Shown here piece after piece: positions 36,360 to 45,402 of a stretch of DNA of 64,000 bases. Below the pieces are notes generated by a model. The model made no database searches. It was not told where the DNA came from and saw only the letters and a list, made by a program, of their open reading frames with translations. Both the position numbers and the translations under genes were made by a program. The stretch is from a bacterium (lineage in GTDB: Bacteria > Zhuqueibacterota > Zhuqueibacteria > Zhuqueibacterales > Zhuqueibacteraceae), in the NCBI GenBank assembly GCA_023150945.1, contig JAKLJX010000001.1, positions 677,693 through 741,692 on the forward strand, in the 5' to 3' direction. Position 1 is the first letter of the stretch, and every line of letters starts with the position of its first letter.

Positions 36360-38390
36360 TCACCGCAACAGCGTCATCCGCTTTGCCACCTCCACCTGGC
36401 CGGCCTTCAGGCGATAGATGTAGATTCCGCTCGGCACCTCGTGCCCGCGCAGATCTTTGCCATTCCATACGACTTCATAGCGTCCCGGCGCAACTTCGCG
36501 ATCGAAGAGCACGGCCACGAGGCGGCCGAGCAGGTCGTAGATCTCGAGCACGACGCGCTGCCTCGCCGTCTCCGGCGGCACGTAGAAGACGATGCGCGTT
36601 TCGGGATTGAAAGGATTGGGATAATTCTGCAGCAACACGAAGCCCGCGGGCATGGCCGTGGCCGACGCCGGCTCCTCCGCCACTGCGGCGGGCGGCGTGC
36701 CCGGGTCCGTGAAGCTGGTGAACGGCGTGAGAATGCCGTACCGCAGGCTCAGGCGAATCACTTCCTGCTTCCATTCCTGCCATTGATTCGAGCCTTGCGG
36801 CACACCGGCCATCAACACCAGCAGCGCATCGATTTTGTATTTCGCCCACAGCCGCGGCAGAAAACGATTCGCCAGCGAGTCGGCGGTGAAATTCACGCCG
36901 TAATCATAACGCACCGGCGTCCCGGCGCCGGCGCCCTGCAGCGTCACCTGCGCCGGCCCGGCTTGACTGTAGCGCCCCAGCACCACAAGCTGTTCGCCGA
37001 CATAGATGTCCGGCAACTGTAGCGGATAAATCTCGCTGGTGATGGCCGGGGTGAAAGCGAGGCGAATGTTTTGCAGCAGGGGATTGCGAATCTTGTTGTA
37101 GAACGCGCTGATGCGGCTGTTGACCTCGTCATTGCCCAAAAACTCGGCGATGCCGTTGTTGTTCGCCGCTACCTGGGTGAGCAAGGGCTGATTCACGTCC
37201 GTGCCGATGCCGAACACAAAGATGCGCACGTTGTGGGTGTTGGCGTTGACGATCGCCTGCTGGTCGAGTGAGGCAATGCCGTCAGTGATGAAGATGATGA
37301 TATTGGCGGTGGTGTCGCTCATCTGCTGGCCCAGGCCCGCCAACAATGCCGACTGCAAGTCAGTGCCGCCGTTGGCCGTGATTTGATCGATGAAGCCGCG
37401 CGCCGCCACGATCTCGTTCGGCGTTGCCGGCACGGGATTCGCCCGGAATTTCGTCACCGCCGTGTTGAACTTGATCACGTTGAAGTGATCATCCGCATTC
37501 AGGTGATCGACGGTGAACAAGGCCGCCGCTTTCGCCTGCTCGATCTTTTCTCCCCACATGCTGCCGGAAACATCGATGATAAAGGTGAAGACTTTGTCGA
37601 TCACCTCCTCCTGGCCGGTGGTGGGATCCGGCTCGGCCAGCATGATGAAATAGCCGTCCTCGTTTTGCGGCTGGTGACTGAGCAGGAAAACGCCCAAATC
37701 CTTCTGGCTGACTTGATAATGCACGCGAAAATCGCGGTCGGCAGCCAGATTCTCCTGTTCAAACAGCAGGGTGGCCGTGCTGTCGGTGAAGCTTGCGGCG
37801 GTTGCGCCGTGGGTGGGATTGGTCAACCCGATCAACTTGCGCGCCGAGCGCAACTGCAGCGCGAGACGAAAGGCATTCAGCGGACGCTGGGAGAACACGC
37901 GCAAATCCAGAGGATAGTCATAGATCACTTCACCGCTGCGGTACTGCAGCAGCTCGATGTAAGTCAGCTCGACCGTCAGCGCCGAGTCCGCGGGCAGTGA
38001 ATCCCGGAAGGTGAAAAAAAATGGCGCCTCGCCCAGGTAATCGAGAAAGAGACGATCGGCATCGCCGCCCGGGTCGATGACGCCGCTGGTGTCCTGCGGC
38101 GAGCCGGTGATTTGCGCGGTGCGCCACTGGCCGGCGGTGCGCCAGCGAAACTGCAACACACTGGCATTCACGTCCGTCGGGAAGCCGTAGATCAGCCACA
38201 CCGGCAGAGGTAGAGAATTCACAAAGGTCTGTTGCGTCACGGTGGTGGCCACTTGGTTGTCGACGTCAACCGTGACGCTGACGCGTTGCGGCGGCAAATA
38301 ACTCGATGCCTGGCCTTTGACTTTCATCACGCCGCCGGCAAAGGCGGCCGGGCAGGCCAGCAGCAGTAGCAGAATGGCAGTCTTTTTCAT
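36360..38390 (-). CDS. Secreted VIT and von Willebrand A domain protein with T9SS-type sorting domain
   Basis: The protein has 676 residues; ATG 38390 starts the signal peptide MKKTAILLLLLACPAAFA. Residues 20-150 are a VIT domain (VTQQTFVNSLPLPVWLIYGFP). The VWA domain has a complete MIDAS: DVSGSM at about residue 272, T in NGGTDLQSAL, and D in IIFITDGIAS. It is followed by a strand-rich region ending near residue 570. The sorting domain begins LQNYPNPFNPETRIVFYVPP. This is the architecture of inter-alpha-trypsin-inhibitor-like proteins, which mediate metal-dependent adhesion or protein binding. A second VIT-VWA gene lies directly upstream at 38435, 45 bases away. Confidence 0.92.
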   Translation of the reverse strand: MKKTAILLLLLACPAAFAGGVMKVKGQASSYLPPQRVSVTVDVDNQVATTVTQQTFVNSLPLPVWLIYGFPTDVNASVLQFRWRTAGQWRTAQITGSPQDTSGVIDPGGDADRLFLDYLGEAPFFFTFRDSLPADSALTVELTYIELLQYRSGEVIYDYPLDLRVFSQRPLNAFRLALQLRSARKLIGLTNPTHGATAASFTDSTATLLFEQENLAADRDFRVHYQVSQKDLGVFLLSHQPQNEDGYFIMLAEPDPTTGQEEVIDKVFTFIIDVSGSMWGEKIEQAKAAALFTVDHLNADDHFNVIKFNTAVTKFRANPVPATPNEIVAARGFIDQITANGGTDLQSALLAGLGQQMSDTTANIIIFITDGIASLDQQAIVNANTHNVRIFVFGIGTDVNQPLLTQVAANNNGIAEFLGNDEVNSRISAFYNKIRNPLLQNIRLAFTPAITSEIYPLQLPDIYVGEQLVVLGRYSQAGPAQVTLQGAGAGTPVRYDYGVNFTADSLANRFLPRLWAKYKIDALLVLMAGVPQGSNQWQEWKQEVIRLSLRYGILTPFTSFTDPGTPPAAVAEEPASATAMPAGFVLLQNYPNPFNPETRIVFYVPPETARQRVVLEIYDLLGRLVAVLFDREVAPGRYEVVWNGKDLRGHEVPSGIYIYRLKAGQVEVAKRMTLLR

Positions 38391-38434
38391 CGCACCCTCT
38401 CCTCGAGCAAGCAGCTTGCTCGCATGTTCCAAAC

Positions 38435-40594
38435 TTACTTCATCATCAGCAGTTTGGCGGTGAACCGCGCGTTGGGTGTTTGCAGAATGGCGTAGTAGGC
38501 GCCGGTCGCCAGCATCTCGCCGGCGTCGTTGCGGCCGTCCCAGGTGAAATGCACGATGCGATTCCCCGCCGCGTTGTTCAGGTTGAACGAACGCACCACT
38601 TGTCCCATGACGTTGTAGATCTTCAGGCTCACTTCACCGTTCTTGGCGTTTTCCGGCAGTTTCAAACGCAGCGTGGTCGCGGCATTGAAGGGATTGGGAT
38701 AGGCTTGCAGCACCGAATCCGCCGGTGTTTCTTCGCGCGCCGCCACCGCGGTGGGCGGCACCAGGCGCGATTCATCCTGGCAGTCCAGGCAGACTTTCAC
38801 CGTGTCATTGGGTTCGAGCGCGAGGAAGGCGGTATAGCGGGAGAGCACGCGCTCACGCACGCTGGTATCGACGATTTGCCGGATCATCTCATTCGAGGGC
38901 GAGGGCTGCGCCTCCAGCCCGGCCAGATGATTGCCGATCCAGATTTCCTCCGCAAGCGTATCCGCGGCGAAAACTTCGCCGGCCGCCGGGCTTATTTCCC
39001 GCGAAAAGGGCGTACCGCGGTAAAACCCCGAGGCCTCGATGACAAAGGGAAATTCGCCAGTGAATTTTCCCACTTGCAGAATCGGCCGGTCGAGATAGAC
39101 GGCTTGGTTGGTGCCGCCGCCCAAGGCGAACCGGCCGTAGCAAAAGCCGCTGCCGAGCTTAGTGTGCAGATCGAACGCATCGATGAAACCGCTGAGCGAT
39201 TGCGAGGCGGCGGCCAGCAGGGCGGAAAAAGAATTGCCGGTCTGGTTGATTCTGGTGTAGCTGCCGACGGTGCGGCGGGCGAGATTCTCGTAGAAGTACT
39301 CGTTGCCAAAGTAGTAGCGGCCGCCGTTGAAGTAGTAGCTGGTGTTGACGCCGGCAAAATCCCCAATGTGAATGGGCGTCATGGACTCGGTACTGCGCAA
39401 CAGATCATCGAGCAGGGGATTGGCCACCTGGTAGTTGCCGGCTTGATCGGAGCAGGCCAGCAACAGCAGGCTGCCGTCATTGCCATGTTGCTTGACGAAA
39501 TCAAGGCCATTGGCCAGCAGGGCCGGCAAATTGCTGTAGCTCGCGATGGGATTGGCGCCGGCATTGGCAAACGCCTGCGCCACACCCGCGGAATCGGCGG
39601 CGAACCAGTGCTCACCGGCGCGTCGAATCGTGGCGCGGGAAAAGATGAGATTGAAGGAATCGCTGGCCGCGAAACTCGTCTGCAGCAAGGTCTTGACGCC
39701 GGCCAGCACCTCGGCGGGCATGATGGTGCTTTTGCTGGCGTCATAGTCGAACAAGAACGCGACTTTCTTGGGTGCCTGCAGATCGAGCGCTTGCGAGGGC
39801 AGCAGCGCCAACTGGTAAATGCCCTCGCCGCCCTGCTGCCACTTACTGAGAAACACGCCGTTGCGCATCGGGGAATCGACGCCGAAATTGACCGCAATCT
39901 CGGTGGCCGCCGGCGGCAGATCGGCGCGCACATAGTCGCCGAATTCTTCGTCGTTCTTGGCGAGGAATTCGGTGGCAGAGAATTCCAGAATCCGGGGATT
40001 GACCCAGGTGGGATGCGGCCAGTAGAGCAGATTGAACACCGACAGCGGCCGCCGGGAAGTGCGCAGGAGATTCGTAGGCAAGCCCGCCGCCACGGTAGTG
40101 GGCAGCCATTGCGCCGGCATGAGGTAGGTCAGTTTGATCTTGCGGGTCTTGGTGCCGATCATGGGGTAAATGCGCAGTTCGTAGCTGTCGGCGTCATTCT
40201 TGAAGAGAATGGCGGGATCGCGCCGGCGTTTGACGATGTCTTCATAGATACCCGAGGCGGTCCAGCGATCCATGATCAACGCGCGCATGATTTGATCATC
40301 GACCCAGAGCCACAGATCGTGTATGATTGCGCCTTTGGGGAGATCGAAGAAGAACTGCACTTCCACGCTGTCGGCGGCGGTGAAACCCAGACCACGGGCC
40401 GAGAAGGTGAGATAGAGGCCGTATTCCATGTAGATGCCCTGCGGCTTGATGGAGATCACGGCCTGTTCAATCGTGCCCTGGCCGTACCGCCAGGTTTGGC
40501 GCGGATGCTGAATCTGCAAGTAGTCATAAGCTTGCGCCTGGCTGCTCCAGGTCAACAGGCCGAGCAGCAGAAGAGTTCTTTTTAAGGATTGCAT
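38435..40594 (-). CDS. Secreted VIT/VWA-like protein with T9SS-type sorting domain
   Basis: The protein has 719 residues with the signal peptide MQSLKRTLLLLGLLTWSSQAQA and CGGAG six bases before ATG 40594. Residues 25-165 form a VIT domain (VEVQFFFDLPKGAIIHDLWLWVDD, then SYELRIYPMIGTKTRKIKLTYLMP). The VWA-like domain has DYDASKS at about residue 281, which still fits the D-x-S-x-S MIDAS pattern, but the later threonine and aspartate motifs are not obvious, so metal binding may be altered. The C-terminus is a sorting domain (LQAYPNPFNAATTLRLKLPE ... TAKLLMMK) of a more divergent type. It belongs to the same run as the VIT-VWA gene downstream. Confidence 0.88.
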   Translation of the reverse strand: MQSLKRTLLLLGLLTWSSQAQAYDYLQIQHPRQTWRYGQGTIEQAVISIKPQGIYMEYGLYLTFSARGLGFTAADSVEVQFFFDLPKGAIIHDLWLWVDDQIMRALIMDRWTASGIYEDIVKRRRDPAILFKNDADSYELRIYPMIGTKTRKIKLTYLMPAQWLPTTVAAGLPTNLLRTSRRPLSVFNLLYWPHPTWVNPRILEFSATEFLAKNDEEFGDYVRADLPPAATEIAVNFGVDSPMRNGVFLSKWQQGGEGIYQLALLPSQALDLQAPKKVAFLFDYDASKSTIMPAEVLAGVKTLLQTSFAASDSFNLIFSRATIRRAGEHWFAADSAGVAQAFANAGANPIASYSNLPALLANGLDFVKQHGNDGSLLLLACSDQAGNYQVANPLLDDLLRSTESMTPIHIGDFAGVNTSYYFNGGRYYFGNEYFYENLARRTVGSYTRINQTGNSFSALLAAASQSLSGFIDAFDLHTKLGSGFCYGRFALGGGTNQAVYLDRPILQVGKFTGEFPFVIEASGFYRGTPFSREISPAAGEVFAADTLAEEIWIGNHLAGLEAQPSPSNEMIRQIVDTSVRERVLSRYTAFLALEPNDTVKVCLDCQDESRLVPPTAVAAREETPADSVLQAYPNPFNAATTLRLKLPENAKNGEVSLKIYNVMGQVVRSFNLNNAAGNRIVHFTWDGRNDAGEMLATGAYYAILQTPNARFTAKLLMMK

Positions 40595-40624
40595 ATCAAA
40601 CTCCGTTCTTCAAGTGTCCAGCAA

Positions 40625-41626
40625 CTATCTCAGCAATGCCAGCTTGCGCGTTTGCACGAATTCCCCTGCCGCCATTTTGCAGAGATAAACACCGCTGGCG
40701 GCTGGTTCGCCGGTGTCGGATTTGCCGTCCCAACTCACGGCATATAGGCCGGCCGAGTGATGGCCCTGCCGCAAAGTTCTCAGCAGCCGGCCGTCAATGG
40801 CGTGGACCTGCAAGACGACACTGGCATTCTGGTTCAGCGAGTATTGGATCACGGTCGTGGGGTTGAAGGGATTGGGAAAATTCTGCGCCAGATAAAACGC
40901 CGCAGGCGCCTCGCCGCGTGCGGCTTGCATGTGCACGGCAACGGTGTAAGTTACGGTCAAAACCGGACGGTTGGCGATGACGGGAGTTTCCCGCGCATCG
41001 AAGCGTTTGGCGCTGGCGTTGGCTTGTTCATTTCCCAACAGCAGCCAGCCAAAGTTTTCCGACGGCGTATCCAACCAGGCTTGCACATCCGCGACCATTT
41101 CCGGCGTCGAGCCCCAGGTGTACTGGCCGAGGCCGGCCACACTCTGCGTGGCACTGGCCGTGGCGGAGAAATCGCCACCGGCATTGGCCCAGCGTTGCGT
41201 GTTGAAGAAAGTGTGAATCCACGTGGCATCGCCGCTTGCCGCCGCCGCGCCTCCGCCTTCTTCGCCGGTGGCGTTGGACATGCCCTCGCCCCAATCCGCC
41301 AAAACGCGATGCAGGCTGACTGCCTGTGCGCCGGGAAGGGTGCGCGACATGTTCAGGGTTAGTGTCACACTCTCGAGGCGGGCGCCGGCGGGGAGGTTGC
41401 CGGCGAGATCAAACGCCAGCAAGCCGCGCCGCACTTCGCCGTGGTTGTTTTTGCCGGCAAAGAAAGCGGCGCCGCTGCCGTTGCTGAATGAACCGGAGGC
41501 ATTTTCGTAGAGGGTGTTGTCTTTACTGGCAGTGATTTTGACTTCGATCTGGGCGTGCAGCGAGCTGATTGAAAAGAAGCCCGGTACCAGCACGAAAAAC
41601 GCGCAAAACCGGTTGCAACTGCGCAT
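40625..41626 (-). CDS. Secreted DNRLRE-domain protein with T9SS-type sorting domain
   Basis: The protein has 333 residues from ATG 41626, with AGGAG six bases upstream and a signal peptide (FCAFFVLVPGFFSISSLHA). Residues about 25-230 are a DNRLRE/CBM96-like domain: ASKDNTLYENASGSFSNGSG at its start, then RRGLLAFDLAGNLPAGARLESVTLTL and GWLLLGNEQANASAKRFDAR. DNRLRE modules are found in polysaccharide-degrading surface proteins and some bind alginate or other uronates. The sorting domain follows directly (AQNFPNPFNPTTVIQYSLNQ ... TRKLALLR), so the protein is one binding module plus a secretion and attachment signal. Confidence 0.9.
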   Translation of the reverse strand: MRSCNRFCAFFVLVPGFFSISSLHAQIEVKITASKDNTLYENASGSFSNGSGAAFFAGKNNHGEVRRGLLAFDLAGNLPAGARLESVTLTLNMSRTLPGAQAVSLHRVLADWGEGMSNATGEEGGGAAAASGDATWIHTFFNTQRWANAGGDFSATASATQSVAGLGQYTWGSTPEMVADVQAWLDTPSENFGWLLLGNEQANASAKRFDARETPVIANRPVLTVTYTVAVHMQAARGEAPAAFYLAQNFPNPFNPTTVIQYSLNQNASVVLQVHAIDGRLLRTLRQGHHSAGLYAVSWDGKSDTGEPAASGVYLCKMAAGEFVQTRKLALLR

Positions 41627-41640
41627 GATCACTCCTGGAG

Positions 41641-43758
41641 TTAGTGGATGAGTGACATCTTTTTTGTAATGGCGATATTGCCCGCCTCCAGCCGATAAAC
41701 ATACGTCCCGCTCGCCAGCTCGTTGTTGTGCGCATCTTTGCCATCCCACATCACTTCATAGCGTCCCGGCGCGACTTCACGATCAAACAAAACCCGCACC
41801 AGCCGGCCGGTGAGGTCGAAGATTTTGATCACAACGCGTTGTTGTCGCGCGTTTGGCGGAACGAAGAACACGATTTTGGTTTCGGGATTAAAGGGATTGG
41901 GATAATTCTGTCCCAGAGAGAACGCTTTGGGTATTTCCAACTTTTTTTCTTGCACCGCTACGCTTGACTCGTTGCGCAGAAAAAACAGTTCGCCGTTGCG
42001 ATTGCCGGCAAAGAGATCAAGGCGGCCGTCCTGGTCGAAATCGCCAAACGTTGGTGCGGCATACTCTCCGAAATCAAGCTGCGCAAAAGCTTCGGCGACA
42101 AGCTGCCAGGCCGGCGCACGTACGGTCCCGATGTTTTCATAGAATTCGAGCGTGCCGTCGTCGTTGCCGAAAATCAAATCTGCCAAGCCGTCGCGCGTCA
42201 AATCTGCGAAGGTGGCCAAATAGTGGACGCTGTTTGTTATGCCCTGCATGAAGCCCGGTTGTTCCCGCCAAGCCAGCACCGAATCCGTTGTGATATTTTC
42301 ATAGAAGACAAACTGCCTTCCTCTTTTCATGAACAAATCATCATCACCATCGTTATCGAGGTCGATCAATTGCGGCGCCCAGAAGCGCTGCGGCGACAAA
42401 TCGAAGGGCGCGAAGATCAGGCTGTCCGCAATCCAGTTGGGTTGGGCTGGCGAACCGTCGTTACGAAAATAGATCACGCGGCTGCCAGTGACGGTATCGC
42501 GTACGCTCACCTTGTAATAGGAGAAGAGAAAGTCGCGGTCGCCATCGCGATCAAAGTCGCTGAAATTGAAATGAAAATGATTGGCGAAATTGTAGAGCCT
42601 GAGCGGATAGGGATTCTCGAACCAATTATTTTGTGAAGCGCCAATTTCGAACCTGCCGCCCTGGTTGGCAAAAGAAATCACGCGGCCTTCATGATACCTG
42701 TTGAATACGAAATCATACTCGAAGTCTTCGCTGACAATCAAATCCAGCGCACCGTCATATTCGTGGTCAAACAGAACTGGAATGGCTTGGGATTCCGCCG
42801 AAACCGGACCGATCAGTTCGATTCGGTCGAAATCAAGATGCAATGAGTCCGCGCTTCCAAAGTTTTTGATGAAGGCAAACCGTCGCTGTAACTCACGCGT
42901 CAAAAGATCGTAGTCGCCGTCGCCATCAAAATCCACCACTTGATAGCCTGGCCTCCCGTAGCTGGGGTAATATCCACACCAGGTATGAGACAGCGACTGC
43001 TCATTCCAGACCGGTGTGTCAAGCGTGCCGAGGTTCCGAAATAGCAGCAGACGATTGCAACCGGCGGGATCAACAGGAACAGGTGTTGCACAAAACATAT
43101 CGAAATCACCATCACGATCAACATCACAATACTGAGGGTTGAAGATAAAACCCATGCCTCCATAGGCAATTTTGCTGCTATCGCTCATCCACTGCGGGCG
43201 CCGCCCTCCGGTTATATTCTGATAAAACTGAGCCAGGGCGCCGGGATAGAGATCGCCCGCCACGTCCCAATCGCCGTCATTGTCGTGATCCACGAATGAC
43301 AGATTGAAGCCCAGCTCCAAACCGGTGAGAACGCTGTCATCTTGGACCCAAACGGGCGTTTGGTTGTTGCCGGTGTTCCACCAAAAGCGCCTGCCATCAG
43401 AAGCCAGGTCAAAATCACCATCGAAATCGAAATCCACCAACTCGAAGGCGAGTGGTAAATGAGAATCTGCGTTCAAGATCGGGAAAGAGATCTCGTGTTT
43501 TTCCCAATAGACTTCGTGCTGGGACGTGCTTGCGAGATAAAGCTGGAGCGTGTCATAGTTGTTGATAACAAAGTCCAACGATCCGTCTCCGTCCCAATCC
43601 CGCACATTGAATTGCGCCGTTTGGTTTCTGAGGGCTAGGCCGCTGGGATTGAGCACGCGCTGCTGAGGCGTCCATTGCCAGGTTGCACTTTGTGCGTGAA
43701 GCTCACCTGCCGCAAAGCAAGAAATGAGTGCGGCTATGAAAAGTACGAGATGCTTCAT
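41641..43758 (-). CDS. Secreted FG-GAP/VCBS-repeat protein with T9SS-type sorting domain
   Basis: The protein has 705 residues with the signal peptide MKHLVLFIAALISCFAAGELHA. Residues about 40-600 contain at least eight FG-GAP/VCBS-type repeats with calcium-loop signatures: DWDGDGSLDFVI, DFDFDGDFDLAS, DHDNDGDWDVAG, DVDRDGDFDMFC, DFDGDGDYDLLT, DFDRDGDRDFLF, DLDNDGDDDLFM and DFDQDGRLDLFA. They would form an integrin-alpha-like propeller. The sorting domain (GQNYPNPFNPETKIVFFVPP ... ITKKMSLIH) matches the DNA of those at 43808 and 45403. The stop lies 15 bases from the next start, so these genes are probably in one operon. Confidence 0.92.
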   Translation of the reverse strand: MKHLVLFIAALISCFAAGELHAQSATWQWTPQQRVLNPSGLALRNQTAQFNVRDWDGDGSLDFVINNYDTLQLYLASTSQHEVYWEKHEISFPILNADSHLPLAFELVDFDFDGDFDLASDGRRFWWNTGNNQTPVWVQDDSVLTGLELGFNLSFVDHDNDGDWDVAGDLYPGALAQFYQNITGGRRPQWMSDSSKIAYGGMGFIFNPQYCDVDRDGDFDMFCATPVPVDPAGCNRLLLFRNLGTLDTPVWNEQSLSHTWCGYYPSYGRPGYQVVDFDGDGDYDLLTRELQRRFAFIKNFGSADSLHLDFDRIELIGPVSAESQAIPVLFDHEYDGALDLIVSEDFEYDFVFNRYHEGRVISFANQGGRFEIGASQNNWFENPYPLRLYNFANHFHFNFSDFDRDGDRDFLFSYYKVSVRDTVTGSRVIYFRNDGSPAQPNWIADSLIFAPFDLSPQRFWAPQLIDLDNDGDDDLFMKRGRQFVFYENITTDSVLAWREQPGFMQGITNSVHYLATFADLTRDGLADLIFGNDDGTLEFYENIGTVRAPAWQLVAEAFAQLDFGEYAAPTFGDFDQDGRLDLFAGNRNGELFFLRNESSVAVQEKKLEIPKAFSLGQNYPNPFNPETKIVFFVPPNARQQRVVIKIFDLTGRLVRVLFDREVAPGRYEVMWDGKDAHNNELASGTYVYRLEAGNIAITKKMSLIH

Positions 43759-43807
43759 TTCACCATTGTCTTCAATAGGATATTCTGGGATTCAGGTTTC
43801 ACACCTT

Positions 43808-45361
43808 TCATCGCAACAATGTCATACGCTTCACAATCACTCTATCACCCGCCTCCAATCGATAAACATACATCCCGCTCGCCAGCTCGTTGTTGTGCGC
43901 ATCCCGGCCATCCCAAATTACTTCGTAGCGCCCGGGCGCGATTTCACGATCAAATAAAACCCGCACCAACCGGCCGGTGAGGTCGAAGATCTTGATGACA
44001 ACGCGCTGTTGCAGTGAGCTTGGCGGCACGAAAAATACAATCCTGGTTTCGGGATTGAAGGGATTGGGATAATTCTGCACGAGCTGAGTCATGTGTGGCG
44101 GGCTTGGTACGTTTTTCTCGCTGACCGTGCCGACATAGCTTCGGATAAAAGGCAAACCATAAATTGACCAACGGCCGTTTTCAAACCTTTCCCACGTCAG
44201 CCAATAGTAAGCTGGATCGTAATGCACACTTTGGGAGAGCACGGGATTTTGGTCAGGAATGGAATCGCTGGGCAAATTTTCACAAGGAAGATACAGATAG
44301 TTTGAAACGAGGTTGGCGAACCCAGCACGATTCGTTTGCCAAGCAACCACGGCATAAAACACGTCGCCTTCAGAAATGAATTGTGCGGTGGGAGCGCAAT
44401 CGGTGCTGTCGTCCTGAGAAATGTTCTGGCCTTCGATGACGGCCGGATCAGGCGTAATGGAAAAATATCCCGAATAGATTTCTTGATTGCCATCGACATT
44501 GGTTTGCCAGACAATCTGACCATCGCCATAGTAGGCACTATCAAAAGGGATAGGGTAAATTCCTGCGTATCCAATTTGAGGGTCACGATCCTCTGCCGGT
44601 TGAGTTGTTAATCGTATCGGCGCAGTGGCCCAGGCATTAGAATCGGGCATGTACCAACTGCAATAGATGTCCCAATTATCCTGAACTAATCCTTCCCAAA
44701 CCATCACCGGAAATTTGCCGCTCGACATTCCAATTTGGGGGGACTTGGCACTATCCAAAGCGCCGGGAACATCTTGTGGAAGCCCCCATTTCTGGCCATC
44801 GAAATAGCCCCACATAAGCTTCGCCCCGCACTCCCAGACCACCAATGCTGTGCGATCCCAACCCCCGTTTTCTTGATCACGATATTGTGCAAACAGTACC
44901 GGTTTGCGATCGTCAGTTGTATCGGAGGCAATAGCCGCCGACTCGCTCCAAGCGGTGCCATCATACAGGCTGAAAAGTATATCAAAATTGCCGCGTTCAT
45001 TGGATTCCCACACCACCAGAATCGAATCGCCAAGATTCTCAATGTCGGGATATTGATTGATGCTGCTTCCCGAAGTGATGGCGATTGGTGTTCCCCATTG
45101 CTGTTGCGGCCCCACGTATTTTCTGACATAAACATGACGCTCGAGGGTGGTTCCAGCATCCCAGGCAAGCCACAATTCACGCGTGTCATGGGGATCGGGA
45201 TAGGTGTTCGCGCGCGTGAAGTCTGGATGCAGATTATCTCCGGGCAACTGGCCCAAAGGAATCAGGGAGCCCGCGGCCGTGAATTGCGCGTGCAAGGAGA
45301 TTGCCGGCGCTATGCCAATGGCGGCAAGTACAAACGTTGTGATTGAATTCTTGATATGCAT
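43808..45361 (-). CDS. Secreted propeller-like protein of unknown ligand with T9SS-type sorting domain
   Basis: The protein has 517 residues from ATG 45361 (signal peptide MHIKNSITTFVLAAIGIAPAISLHAQ); a start ten codons upstream is possible, and neither start has a strong ribosome binding site. Residues 30-420 contain repeated blades of about 50 residues built around W-E/W-Q motifs: ILVVWESNERGNFDILFSLY, ALVVWECGAKLMWGYFDGQ, VMVWEGLVQDNWDIYCSWY and IVWQTNVDGNQEIYSGYF. These suggest a six- or seven-bladed propeller, but I do not recognise a named family. The sorting domain is VQNYPNPFNPETRIVFFVPP ... VKRMTLLR and is close in DNA to its two neighbours. Confidence 0.85.
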   Translation of the reverse strand: MHIKNSITTFVLAAIGIAPAISLHAQFTAAGSLIPLGQLPGDNLHPDFTRANTYPDPHDTRELWLAWDAGTTLERHVYVRKYVGPQQQWGTPIAITSGSSINQYPDIENLGDSILVVWESNERGNFDILFSLYDGTAWSESAAIASDTTDDRKPVLFAQYRDQENGGWDRTALVVWECGAKLMWGYFDGQKWGLPQDVPGALDSAKSPQIGMSSGKFPVMVWEGLVQDNWDIYCSWYMPDSNAWATAPIRLTTQPAEDRDPQIGYAGIYPIPFDSAYYGDGQIVWQTNVDGNQEIYSGYFSITPDPAVIEGQNISQDDSTDCAPTAQFISEGDVFYAVVAWQTNRAGFANLVSNYLYLPCENLPSDSIPDQNPVLSQSVHYDPAYYWLTWERFENGRWSIYGLPFIRSYVGTVSEKNVPSPPHMTQLVQNYPNPFNPETRIVFFVPPSSLQQRVVIKIFDLTGRLVRVLFDREIAPGRYEVIWDGRDAHNNELASGMYVYRLEAGDRVIVKRMTLLR

Positions 45362-45402
45362 GTTTGTTTCAGATGATCTAACATGGTTCAAGCCACTTGA
45401 CC

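Noticed and set aside
38480-40585. 701-codon plus-strand frame opposite the VIT gene
   Set aside because: It is a shadow of the minus-strand gene; its composition is arginine- and glycine-rich and it has no domain.
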